From positions 1 to 64,000 of the forward strand of contig NZ_SIHI01000005.1 in NCBI RefSeq assembly GCF_007859735.1: a DNA stretch of 64,000 bases, given 5' to 3'. Made by a program: the position numbers and the translations under genes. The stretch is from Thalassoglobus neptunius (lineage in GTDB: Bacteria > Planctomycetota > Planctomycetia > Planctomycetales > Planctomycetaceae). Of the stretch, positions 29,401-37,083 are shown piece after piece (the first letter of the stretch is position 1; each line of letters opens with the position of its first letter). The notes beneath the pieces are model-generated. The model was not told the origin of the DNA. It was given only the letters and a program-made list of their open reading frames with translations, and searched no databases.

Positions 29401-30946
29401 CTTCACTGATGCCGAGTCCCCATGTGTTGTTGTCTGTGGAGCGAATGAACTCGAGGTCCGTCACCTTCGGCGGTTCGGAATCGTCGAGGCGAAATCTCCA
29501 GAATCCCATGCGAAACCCCGGTTGTTTCTCTCCGGTCGCTTCGATGACAGGTTCGGAATTGTTGTATCCCTGCATGCCCCAGAACCAGTTGTCGATTCCG
29601 TATCGAAGCTGGCTGACGCCTCCGTGCGTATCCACGAGCGCCCAGTTCGAGATAATGACATCGCGCTGATCCGCGATGTCATCTCCATCGGTGTCTTTCA
29701 GCCAAAGTGTTTCTGTTCCGTTCTGAACAATCGCTCCACCGTTGTGAAAGGTGATTGAGGTCGGAATGCTCAGGTTCTCAGCGAAGATGGTGAACTTGTC
29801 AGCCCGGCCATCCTGATCGGTGTCTTCGCAAATTCGGATTCGGTCACGGCCCTTGTTTTCAGGCATCAGCTCATTGGGATAGTCGATCGTTTCGCAGACC
29901 CACAAACGGCCGCGCTCGTCCCAATTCATCGCAATCGGTTTTCCGACCAAACCGGCATAGTTTTTCTTGCTCGCGTCATCGCTTCCGAATTGTTCTGAGG
30001 CAAAGAGTTCCAGATGAAACCCTTCCGGTGCGACGTAATGTTTGATGGACTCTTCTGCTGGCAAAGGAGCCTGCATAGTCGTCAGAGCTTCGCCGAGAGT
30101 TCCCCATTTGTCGGATGGAACATAGTTGGGGATTTTGGCTCCGACTTCGATGTAATCGAAGGGAGCAAGGTCTTCGGGGAGACGTGTCATTTCCGGGACA
30201 TCAAAACGCTCCGTGTCGGTGAAAGGACCAGCGAGTTGTGGATCGTCGCCGCAGGCCCATCGAATGCCACGTTCGACGAGATTGTGAAATCCCGGGTGAC
30301 TCCAGGTCCGATTGTCATGTCCCCAGGCTGTGTAGAAGACTCGTCCGTCACCGTGTGTTCGGGTCCATGTCCAGGGTTCTTCTGTCTTTCCGTCTGCCTG
30401 CATTCCCTGGCGTCGGACTTCAACAACATTTCGGTTTTCGGTGTTGTGCAGATGATGAACATAGGTCTCATCCCAACTTTCGAATCCGGAGAATCCCTTC
30501 ATGAGAGGAATGTCGGGTTCGACAATGACTGTTGAGAATTCTTCGCCCCCATGCTTCAGGAATTGCCCGCCCATTAAAGCCACGATCCGGGGATCATTTC
30601 GAAAACAGTACGTCGCACAATGGAGGGGAATGAAAGCGTTTCCATCAGCGACATATTTCAGCAAGGCATCCGCCTGAGCCTTTTCGATTCTGTCGATGTT
30701 AGCGTAAACGATGAGACCGTCGAACTGATTGAGCGTCGCTTCGTTCAGATTCTGGACATCGTCTGTGTACTTGAGTTCGATTCCGCGTTCACTCAGCACG
30801 GGAGCAAGTTGCGCGAATCGATCGGCAGGACGATGTGCTCCATTGTCGCCAAGGAAGAGAAGTTCAAGATCCTTGCCCAGCGCTGATGGTCCAGTCAGAA
30901 GACAAAGCATCATCAGACTTGAAATGAGAATGAAGCGATCGCGCAT
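26492..30946 (-). CDS. ThuA / PVC-type propeller / HEAT / haem-binding CxxCH protein
   Basis: A very large exported protein of 1484 residues from the ATG at 30946; the longer frame puts 66 unlike residues ahead of a clear signal peptide (MRDRFILISSLMMLCLL). Residues 22-250 form a ThuA domain with IPLHCATYCF and FYTAWGHDNRTW. A PVC-type dehydrogenase-like propeller follows (GKPIAMNWDERGRLWVCET, DTDQDGRADKFTIFA), then HEAT-like helical repeats across about 750-1130. A single haem motif CAKCH lies near 1172, and a beta-rich C-terminal domain ends the protein. ThuA proteins are linked to trehalose/disaccharide use, and PVC-type domains to sugar or polysaccharide oxidation. It sits between the Gfo/Idh/MocA gene and the dihaem gene. 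Confidence 0.92.
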   Translation of the reverse strand: MRDRFILISSLMMLCLLTGPSALGKDLELLFLGDNGAHRPADRFAQLAPVLSERGIELKYTDDVQNLNEATLNQFDGLIVYANIDRIEKAQADALLKYVADGNAFIPLHCATYCFRNDPRIVALMGGQFLKHGGEEFSTVIVEPDIPLMKGFSGFESWDETYVHHLHNTENRNVVEVRRQGMQADGKTEEPWTWTRTHGDGRVFYTAWGHDNRTWSHPGFHNLVERGIRWACGDDPQLAGPFTDTERFDVPEMTRLPEDLAPFDYIEVGAKIPNYVPSDKWGTLGEALTTMQAPLPAEESIKHYVAPEGFHLELFASEQFGSDDASKKNYAGLVGKPIAMNWDERGRLWVCETIDYPNELMPENKGRDRIRICEDTDQDGRADKFTIFAENLSIPTSITFHNGGAIVQNGTETLWLKDTDGDDIADQRDVIISNWALVDTHGGVSQLRYGIDNWFWGMQGYNNSEPVIEATGEKQPGFRMGFWRFRLDDSEPPKVTDLEFIRSTDNNTWGLGISEEGLVFGSTANRNPSVFMPIPNRYYERVRGWGPQQLRTIADTYLFNPITDRIRQVDQHGGYTAAAGHALYTGRNYPQQWWNRTAFVCGPTGKLIGTFVLKPDGAGYTSTSPLNLVASDDEWSAPIAAEVGPDGNVWFLDWYNYIVQHNPTPQGFETGKGRAYESDLRDKKHGRIYRVVHEDTPTTAFSVLDRTDGPGLIDALRNTSYLVRLHAQRLLIEENRTDLIPELVKIVDSPQLDEIGLDPAAMHAIGVLQGLGYFTPDNSESLSLLERGLNHPAAGVRRLSLQSLPVTEQSVNLIESSGVLADANAQVRLAALLALSDQGTQDRAGKLVAERLLLGEDVNDQWLADAMTSAAAVHAVPFFERTAEVGAQISNDSPESLAKRQEVLSIVSEHFSRGRPSPEDLEAVLLAAANLNPELSSAVLTGLTEGWPSDYTIEPTEQLEQSLVTLVQSLPNDVKGRVIRLANLLGSDALSNYADEIVQSLLSTIRDDQQSVTNRLSAINELVVFQNKSDQVVTQLLDLITPQSPPEFSTGIMNALMNSTAETIGHQLAEKLRAFTPSIREAAIRVLLARPETTTAFLDGVEAGQIPFSDLSLDQKRALTEHPSRPIRRRAREIMQAGGGLPNADRQKVIEELLSVTHMQGDVELGKAVFTKHCAKCHKHGDLGEEIGPNLTGMVVHPKEELLVHILDPSRSVEGNFRLYTVVTIEGRIFSGMMAAESRTSIELIDTEAKRRTLPREDIEELLASPKSLMPEGFEKQMTPEELGNLLEFLTNKGKYIPIDLRKIATIASTTPMFYGVSPVERLVFSDWKPKVFNSVPFLLVDPKGTEVPNVVMLNGPLGEIPPKMPKQVEFPVHSPVKSIHVLGGIGGWSFPAHQEQTTSVLMKLTYSDGSTEDIELKNGVHFADYVRRIDVEQSEFAYNLDGRQVRYFQIEPARTDLAVERIELIKGEDGTAPIFMAITVETP

Positions 30947-31029
30947 GAGAGTTTCCAATGTGAAAGTGAGCGTAGCAAGACGCCAATGCTGAAGATCGAC
31001 TCGACAGCACTGGCGTTTCGAAAGAAGGC

Positions 31030-32151
31030 TTACTGGCCGAGAGTGAACTCCGGAAGCGGAACAATTTTTCCGCCCTGCGTTGCGGACTCGTGTGCGCAAA
31101 TTCCGACACATGTCCAGTTGGCACTTGTCACTGCGTTCGGCCAAGGATCTCGGTCTTCCAGCAGTGCGCTCGTGAATTCGTGAACGAGATGCGGATGTGA
31201 TCCGCCGTGCCCGCCGCCTTGCACGAAGGAGAGGTGTCCAGCGTCGTGAATTTCCTCAGGGAGAGTAAATCGGCGAATCTCTTCCGGAAGGAGTTCGGCA
31301 AAGTCCGGAACCTCGATCTTCTCCGGAATCTCGGGTTCCGGTTTTTTGGCTGTGTGCAGAACGTGCGGTTCGTTCTCGATGAGCGTCCACTCGAAACTCT
31401 TCTTGGTTCCGTAGACGTCAAAACTCTCGCGATACTGTCGGGCGACATCGTACAGGAACCGCCAGATGTGAGCGGTCAGGTCTGTGTCTTTGATTTTGAT
31501 GTGACAAGTTTCGACGGCGAAAGAGTTTCCGGATTTCTGGGCGATGTCATCGCGGATGGTTCCGGAACCGAAGCAACTGACATACTCCGCTAATCCGTTC
31601 ACCAACCCGAGACAAGGGCTGACGACGTGGGTCGCGTAGTGCATGGGAATCATCTCTTCCCAATAACTCGGCCAGCCGTCCATGTCCTGCGGATGCGATG
31701 CAGCGAGATGCTGAATCTTCCCGAGGTCTCCATCTTCAAACATCTTCTTGATGAAGAGGAATTCGCGGCTGTAGACGACGGTTTCGGCCATCATGTACTT
31801 CAAGCCGGTCTCTTTGACCTTTTCCACGATCTGTCGACACTCGTCGATGGTGGTCGCCATTGGCACCGTGCACATCACGTGCTTCCCGGCATCGAGAGCT
31901 TTCAGCGACATCCATGCGTGGTCGGGAATCGGGCTGTTGATGTGAACAAAGTCGATTTCCGGATCGGCCAGAACATCGTCATAGTTGGAGTATCGCTTGG
32001 GGATTCCGAACTGCTCCCCCGATTTTTGAAGCTCAGCCTCGTTTCGACGGCAGATCGCCATGACATTTGTATTCGGGTGAGCCTGATAGATCGGGATGAA
32101 TTCGGCACCAAATCCCAAACCAATCATGGCAACATTGACGGTTTTACTCAT
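31030..32151 (-). CDS. Gfo/Idh/MocA-family oxidoreductase
   Basis: A 373-residue NAD(P)-dependent dehydrogenase-like protein. The Rossmann start is VAMIGLGFGAEFIPIYQ, and the C-terminal alpha/beta domain begins near LKYMMAETVVYSREF. The position of the catalytic EKP motif reads HVMCTVPMATT, so the lysine is replaced. His residues in EMIPMHYATHVVSP remain where the family places its catalytic His. No signal peptide is visible. It is the first gene of the minus-strand run leading to the two haem proteins and faces the XylR-like regulator. Substrate is probably a sugar or cyclitol by context. Confidence 0.92.
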   Translation of the reverse strand: MSKTVNVAMIGLGFGAEFIPIYQAHPNTNVMAICRRNEAELQKSGEQFGIPKRYSNYDDVLADPEIDFVHINSPIPDHAWMSLKALDAGKHVMCTVPMATTIDECRQIVEKVKETGLKYMMAETVVYSREFLFIKKMFEDGDLGKIQHLAASHPQDMDGWPSYWEEMIPMHYATHVVSPCLGLVNGLAEYVSCFGSGTIRDDIAQKSGNSFAVETCHIKIKDTDLTAHIWRFLYDVARQYRESFDVYGTKKSFEWTLIENEPHVLHTAKKPEPEIPEKIEVPDFAELLPEEIRRFTLPEEIHDAGHLSFVQGGGHGGSHPHLVHEFTSALLEDRDPWPNAVTSANWTCVGICAHESATQGGKIVPLPEFTLGQ

Positions 32152-32616
32152 GGAGTCTTCTTTCTATTCGTTCTCGTTCATTCACGGACGCATCAAAGCT
32201 CCGTCCCGAAAGTCGGCGAAGGGAAATCGTTCACTCAGTTCGGCGCGAACGTTCACTTCATCCTATTGTGGCAATCCATCCAAGTTCGTCCATGAGATTC
32301 CGCGCAGGATTGTTGAGATATTTTACGTCGCCTAAGATAGGGCCACCCGACTTGAAGCGATGTCGCATTTACTGCTCTTTCGTCAAGATCGTACAGAATG
32401 ATTTTGATGCAGAATTCTGACGGGGCGAAGAGGTTTCGATGCGTTGATTTCCTAGAAAATGAGAGTTTGTGTTTGGCGTGAAAGCGCCTGTCTCATTCTC
32501 CTGACCGTAAGAAGAGTGTTTGCGGAAATCGAAAGAATATTGGTCGCGACAACATTTTCGAAGTCACTGTTTTCCGTCACTTCACTCGTTTTGTTGAACT
32601 ATTTCTCCGAGAGAAA
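32152..32616. promoter_or_regulatory. Divergent control region of the sugar-type locus
   Basis: These 465 bp separate the dehydrogenase operon (minus strand) from the AraC-type regulator gene (plus strand). GTCACT occurs at 32563-32568 and 32576-32581, a 13-bp spaced direct repeat flanked by TTTTC-rich sequence just upstream of the regulator start. AraC-type proteins commonly bind direct repeats, so this is a candidate operator, by position only. I see no gene in the region. Confidence 0.4.
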
Positions 32617-33777
32617 ATGAACGATCGTCGAGCAGTTGCTCTTTTGATTGAAACCTCGAACGCATATGCACGCGGGCTCCTAGAGGGAATTGTCGAATGG
32701 ATTCGGCAGCATGACGCATGGTCGATCTATCTTCCGGAACAGATGCGCGGGGCGGAGCCTCCGAACTGGCTTTCCCGATGGAAGGGAGATGGAATCATTG
32801 CCCGCATCGAAACACAGGCCATTGCGGCGGCGGTCAGAAAGCGGCGGCTTCCGGTTGTGGACGTCAGCGCAGCTCGACTCGTTCCGGAGATTCCCTGGGT
32901 GGAGACGAATGACCAATCGATCGCCGAACTCGCTGCGGAGCATCTTCTTGATCGAGGGTTTCAGCACTTCGGGTTCTGTGGAGATCCCGGTTTTCAGTGG
33001 TCGACACTTCGTGAGACGCATTTTGTCGAGGCAATTCAGCGATCGAAACTGAGCTGTTCAGTTCATCGATCCATCGCCCAATACGATCCGAGATACTCCT
33101 GGAATCGTGAGAAGCAACGCCTGATCAAATGGTTGAAAAAGCTTCCGCGTCCGGTCGGGATTATGTGTTGCTACGATGTGAAAGCGCAGCAACTGCTCGA
33201 TGTCTGCCGCGAGTTGGACGTTGCTGTTCCCGAAGAAGTCGCCGTTGTCGGAGTCGATAATGATCACCTCTTGTGCGAACTTTCAGATCCCCCGTTGTCC
33301 AGCGTCGCACCGGATGCTCGTCAGACTGGCTATGAAGCTGCGGAATTGTTGAATCGCATGATGTCCGGAGACTGCGTCGATTCCGACCCTCGATTTATCG
33401 AACCGTTGGGAATCGAAATTCGACAGTCGAGTGACGTGCTTGCGATTGAAGATCATGAGATCGCTGCGGCAGTTCGATTCATTCGAGAGAACGCAACTTC
33501 GGGGATTCAGGTGGCTGACGTTCTCAAGGAAGTTCCGCTTTCGCGACGGGCACTTGAAGGGCGTTTCGTGAAAATTCTCTGCAGGACTCCCCATCAGGAA
33601 ATCATGAGGCTCCGAATCGACCGCGTGAAACGATTGCTGTTGGAGACCGATCGAACTCTGAGCGAAATCGCCCATGCGGTCGGGTTTGATCATGTCGAAT
33701 ATCTTTCCGTCGCCTTCAAACGCGAGGTGGGGACAACGCCGAAGGAATTCCGGAAGGGACGCACCGGCAAGAAGTGA
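32617..33777 (+). CDS. XylR-like AraC-family transcriptional regulator
   Basis: A 386-residue regulator. Residues 5-275 resemble a LacI-type ligand-binding domain (VALLIETSNAYARGLLEGI, PWVETNDQSIAELAAEHLL, EVAVVGVDNDHLLCEL). Residues 285-383 carry two AraC helix-turn-helix units (VADVLKEVPLSRRALEGRF and EIAHAVGFDHVEYLSVAFK). This LacI-plus-AraC arrangement is that of the xylose activator XylR. It probably binds a sugar and controls the divergent dehydrogenase/haem operon. GAGAGAAA lies just before the ATG. Confidence 0.92.
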   Translation: MNDRRAVALLIETSNAYARGLLEGIVEWIRQHDAWSIYLPEQMRGAEPPNWLSRWKGDGIIARIETQAIAAAVRKRRLPVVDVSAARLVPEIPWVETNDQSIAELAAEHLLDRGFQHFGFCGDPGFQWSTLRETHFVEAIQRSKLSCSVHRSIAQYDPRYSWNREKQRLIKWLKKLPRPVGIMCCYDVKAQQLLDVCRELDVAVPEEVAVVGVDNDHLLCELSDPPLSSVAPDARQTGYEAAELLNRMMSGDCVDSDPRFIEPLGIEIRQSSDVLAIEDHEIAAAVRFIRENATSGIQVADVLKEVPLSRRALEGRFVKILCRTPHQEIMRLRIDRVKRLLLETDRTLSEIAHAVGFDHVEYLSVAFKREVGTTPKEFRKGRTGKK

Positions 33778-33945
33778 TGCGTTGCAGCTCGCCACTTTTC
33801 CGATTTTCGGTCTTCGGACAAAGATTCCATCGAACAATTTGAGATTTCCTGCGAAGCTCAAGTTGCTCTACGATGTACAAAGTGTTTTCAAGTAAAGTGC
33901 AACTCTCTACTTCCGTCCGTTATCGAATCGGCTGAATCCCAGAAC

Positions 33946-35826
33946 ATGGCATCCCAACTGGACATTTGTGCGGACCTGATTGCTCAGGTGAGCAATGCAG
34001 TTTCACTGCTTGATAGGCAGATTGGTTCGTTTGAACTCACGCCTTTGGATCGTCGTGACTGGTACGAGTTGCTGCATCAGAAGCTTCTTCCGCAACTCGG
34101 TCAGGAAGCTTTTCTGATCGTCGCGGTCGTCGGGGGGACGAATATCGGCAAGAGTGTTGTGTTCAATCATGTGGCCGGGAATCGATTGAGCGCAACGAGT
34201 CCCTTGGCGTCGGGGACCAAACATCCGACAGCCATTCTGCCCAGCGGGTTTTCGTCAACTCACAATATATCGAAGCTGTTTCCCGGGTTCCAAGTCTCTG
34301 AGTGGGTCGATGCCGATGCTCCGTTGGCTGAGAATCCTCAACATCTTCTCTACTGGCGTGAGAGTGAAAGTCTTCCGGACAATCTGGTCGTGCTCGACAC
34401 ACCGGATGTGGATAGTGTCGCTGAGGTCAACTGGGAGCGGGCTGATAATATTCGCCTCAGCTCGGATGTTTTGCTCGCTGTGCTGACTCAACAGAAATAC
34501 AACGACTCCGCAGTGAAGGAATTCTTCCGCAAAGCATCCGACGAGGGGAAACTCGTCATCGTGATTTTCAATCAGGTGCTGTTGCCTGAAGACGGTGAAT
34601 ACTGGCCGCTCTGGTTGAAGACGTTTGAAGCGGAAACCGGATTGAATCCGCATTCTGTTTATATCGCGCCCAATGACCGACGGGCAGCGGAATCGAACGC
34701 GCTTCCGTTTTATGAACAGAACTGGCCGCAGGAGGAAGGCAATTTCCAAACGGATTTGACCGAGAGAAACTTACTGCGAGATCTCTCCGAGCTTCGATTC
34801 TCGGAGATCAAACTTCAGACGCTCGAAGGAGCCATTGATCATCTCTGCAGCCCGGAAGTCGGAATTCCCTCGTGGCTGAGTGAGATACGACGGCGCGGAG
34901 CAGAGTTCGGCGAAGCTCTCAATTTGATGTCAGCACAACGTCTCGTCGAAGTCGACCGATGGCCGGGGCTCCCGAACGCGGTGATGATTCGAAAGATTCG
35001 AGAGTGGTGGGGTCGCCAACGGGAAGGATGGTCTCGCAGCGTCCACGGTTTCTATCATGCGGTCGGGACGGCTGTGTCGTATCCCGTCAAACTCTTGATG
35101 GAGAGCAAGGGCAACACTGTTACACCGATCGAAGAATACCGTGCCCGAGAATGGGAGGTTATTCTTCAGGCACTTGAGAATACGCTTGAGCGACTTTCGT
35201 GGCTGGAAGAGCTCGACAATCCGAGGCTCAGTCCCAAGCTGAAAGAAATTCTGGGAGGGAAATCTCGCGCCGAGTTGATTGAGAAGTTCCGCCTCGATCA
35301 TCAGGAACTCGACTTCGAACGTATTCTTGATGAGATGATCAATCGGCAACTGAGTGGGTTTCGCGAAGAGAGTCCGGAGTCGTACAAGCTCTTTCGACGC
35401 ATCGATACATTGGCCGCGGCCGCTCGGCCTGCTGTCAGTGTCGGGCTGTTCATGACGGGGGTCGGACCTGTCGGAGACGTCTTATATCCCGCAGTGGCCG
35501 ACACAGCGATGCAAGGGATGTTTCATCTGGCGACCGACGCTGTGGGCGGAACGGTGGTGACTGCGGTCGGCGATAAAGTCATCACGGAAGGAGCATCCAC
35601 AAGCGCCGGTTATCTGGAATCCAAGTTTCGACGGCTGCATACACAGTTCGCACAGCAGCGTGCGGAATGGCTTGCCAGTGAACTCGAACGCCACCTCTTC
35701 GGAAATCTTCCCGAAGAACTCGCTCGAGCGGCGAAGATTGGAGATGCTCCTGAATTCAAACAGGTTGAGAAGCTTGTCAACGAATTACGGCATCTTTTGG
35801 CCACTGCATCAATTCAGGATTCCTGA
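33946..35826 (+). CDS. Dynamin/Era-like GTPase domain protein
   Basis: A 626-residue protein. The P-loop is GGTNIGKS (63-70), a Thr near residue 91 (ASGTKHPTA) may serve as G2, and DTPDVDS (151-157) is G3. The G4 position reads IFNQVLLPED instead of NKxD, so guanine specificity is doubtful. The middle is helical with basic segments (IRKIREWWGRQREGWSRS). Residues 480-545 contain a long Gly/Ala-rich hydrophobic stretch (VGLFMTGVGPVGDVLYPAV) that may enter or touch membrane. The C-terminus is helical. Its last 18 bp overlap the convergent gene. Function is unknown; membrane remodelling or ribosome-linked roles are possible. Confidence 0.83.
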   Translation: MASQLDICADLIAQVSNAVSLLDRQIGSFELTPLDRRDWYELLHQKLLPQLGQEAFLIVAVVGGTNIGKSVVFNHVAGNRLSATSPLASGTKHPTAILPSGFSSTHNISKLFPGFQVSEWVDADAPLAENPQHLLYWRESESLPDNLVVLDTPDVDSVAEVNWERADNIRLSSDVLLAVLTQQKYNDSAVKEFFRKASDEGKLVIVIFNQVLLPEDGEYWPLWLKTFEAETGLNPHSVYIAPNDRRAAESNALPFYEQNWPQEEGNFQTDLTERNLLRDLSELRFSEIKLQTLEGAIDHLCSPEVGIPSWLSEIRRRGAEFGEALNLMSAQRLVEVDRWPGLPNAVMIRKIREWWGRQREGWSRSVHGFYHAVGTAVSYPVKLLMESKGNTVTPIEEYRAREWEVILQALENTLERLSWLEELDNPRLSPKLKEILGGKSRAELIEKFRLDHQELDFERILDEMINRQLSGFREESPESYKLFRRIDTLAAAARPAVSVGLFMTGVGPVGDVLYPAVADTAMQGMFHLATDAVGGTVVTAVGDKVITEGASTSAGYLESKFRRLHTQFAQQRAEWLASELERHLFGNLPEELARAAKIGDAPEFKQVEKLVNELRHLLATASIQDS

Positions 35827-37083
35827 GGAATCGCTTTCTTGAAGCGGCTCAGTTGCGGATGCCTCAGGGACGTAGGGGTGTTCGATTTCCCATTCTTTCC
35901 AGAATTCGTCGGGTGGCACGTTCCTCCAATTGGCCAGTGCCGAACCGACATGTGTAAAGAACGTGTACCGAGTTGCGATCTGTTCGTCCGACATGTCGAG
36001 TGTTGTTCGGATGATCCAGTCGACGGCACGTTGAAGCTGATCATCAGAAAGAAGAAGCTCTTTGGGAGCGATCGATTGCCACTCGAGGTGATGCCCGGTT
36101 GAGATGATTTTCTGATAGATCGGTTCGTCGAGCGGATCAACAACGGCAGTTTCTCCATCGGGCCAGTTCGACGGCCAGCTTCCATCTTCGAACTGCGATG
36201 CGATGAGCATGTCCCGAGTCCGTGAGAGAAACTGCCAGACATCGTTCCGGGTTGGCTCTGAAAGAATCTCGGTTTCTTCATCGATCCGCAACAAGAGCAC
36301 CAGCGAATAGACGCGATGAGTTCCGCTACAGACGCCGTATCGCTTGTGGCCTCGCATCAACCGCTTCGCGATTAGATCGAATGAATACTCGCGACCGTCT
36401 CCTCCCTCCCACGATCGAACGGGGGGAATCCAAAGCCCAAACGCCATGGATGTCCATTCCACTTCTCGTTCATCCAGTCGAAAGTCGTAGAGCGCTTCCT
36501 GGATGACATCTCGAATCGTATCTCCTCGACGGGAAGGACCGTACACCGGCGTATCGATCGAAACACCCGCTTCAGTGAGGCTCGCGAGAAGGTGGTCATG
36601 GTGATACGAAGCACATTTGTCGGCGCCCCAGCGGATTCGAACACCGGAAGGTTTCTCTTCAAGAAGCGGCCGAATCGATTTGCCCCAGGATTCGAGAAAG
36701 GCGTTGTGATCGGTCAGGAACAACAGCATGTCTTGTCCGGAGAGGGCCTCAGGATCTTGAAACTCCGCTCGCACGGACCATGTCCGCAGGGCGTGTTCAA
36801 TGAAGTTGGGCTTCATCTGTTCTCGACCGAATCTCGGAACAATTCGTTCGAGCACACTCGCGAGTTCTTCGTCGCTGACCCAATCTGGCCGATCATAAAG
36901 CGGAGAAATTCGATTCGGGAATTCCCGTTCGATCGGGACGTCGACGGACGAAGTTTGTTTCAGAATCTGTTCGTGGACGATCTTTCGATTCGGGCTTCCG
37001 CTGATGACATAGGCGGTGCCGAAGGCGATGAGTACGAAAGCTTGAATTGCGATCAAACGAGTGTCAGAGCGTTTTCTATTCAT
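35809..37083 (-). CDS. Membrane-anchored toroid-like hypothetical protein
   Basis: A 424-residue protein with one N-terminal membrane anchor or signal (LIAIQAFVLIAFGTAYVI). The body is mainly helical and contains the QW-like sequence QFEDGSWPSNW, which fits the Q-x3-G-x-W pattern of alpha/alpha-toroid proteins such as squalene/hopene cyclases. CASYHHDH and RYGVCSGTHRVYSL are His/Cys-rich segments that may bind a metal. I cannot assign a family. The start overlaps the stop of the upstream membrane-protein gene as ATGA, and its stop overlaps the GTPase stop by 18 bp on the other strand. Confidence 0.75.
   Translation of the reverse strand: MNRKRSDTRLIAIQAFVLIAFGTAYVISGSPNRKIVHEQILKQTSSVDVPIEREFPNRISPLYDRPDWVSDEELASVLERIVPRFGREQMKPNFIEHALRTWSVRAEFQDPEALSGQDMLLFLTDHNAFLESWGKSIRPLLEEKPSGVRIRWGADKCASYHHDHLLASLTEAGVSIDTPVYGPSRRGDTIRDVIQEALYDFRLDEREVEWTSMAFGLWIPPVRSWEGGDGREYSFDLIAKRLMRGHKRYGVCSGTHRVYSLVLLLRIDEETEILSEPTRNDVWQFLSRTRDMLIASQFEDGSWPSNWPDGETAVVDPLDEPIYQKIISTGHHLEWQSIAPKELLLSDDQLQRAVDWIIRTTLDMSDEQIATRYTFFTHVGSALANWRNVPPDEFWKEWEIEHPYVPEASATEPLQESDSSGILN

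Noticed and set aside
28658-29758. Open frame of 366 codons on the plus strand inside the ThuA/haem gene
   Set aside because: It is antisense to a clearly homologous coding region, has no recognisable domain and no ribosome binding site; it is a by-product of the codon bias of the real gene.
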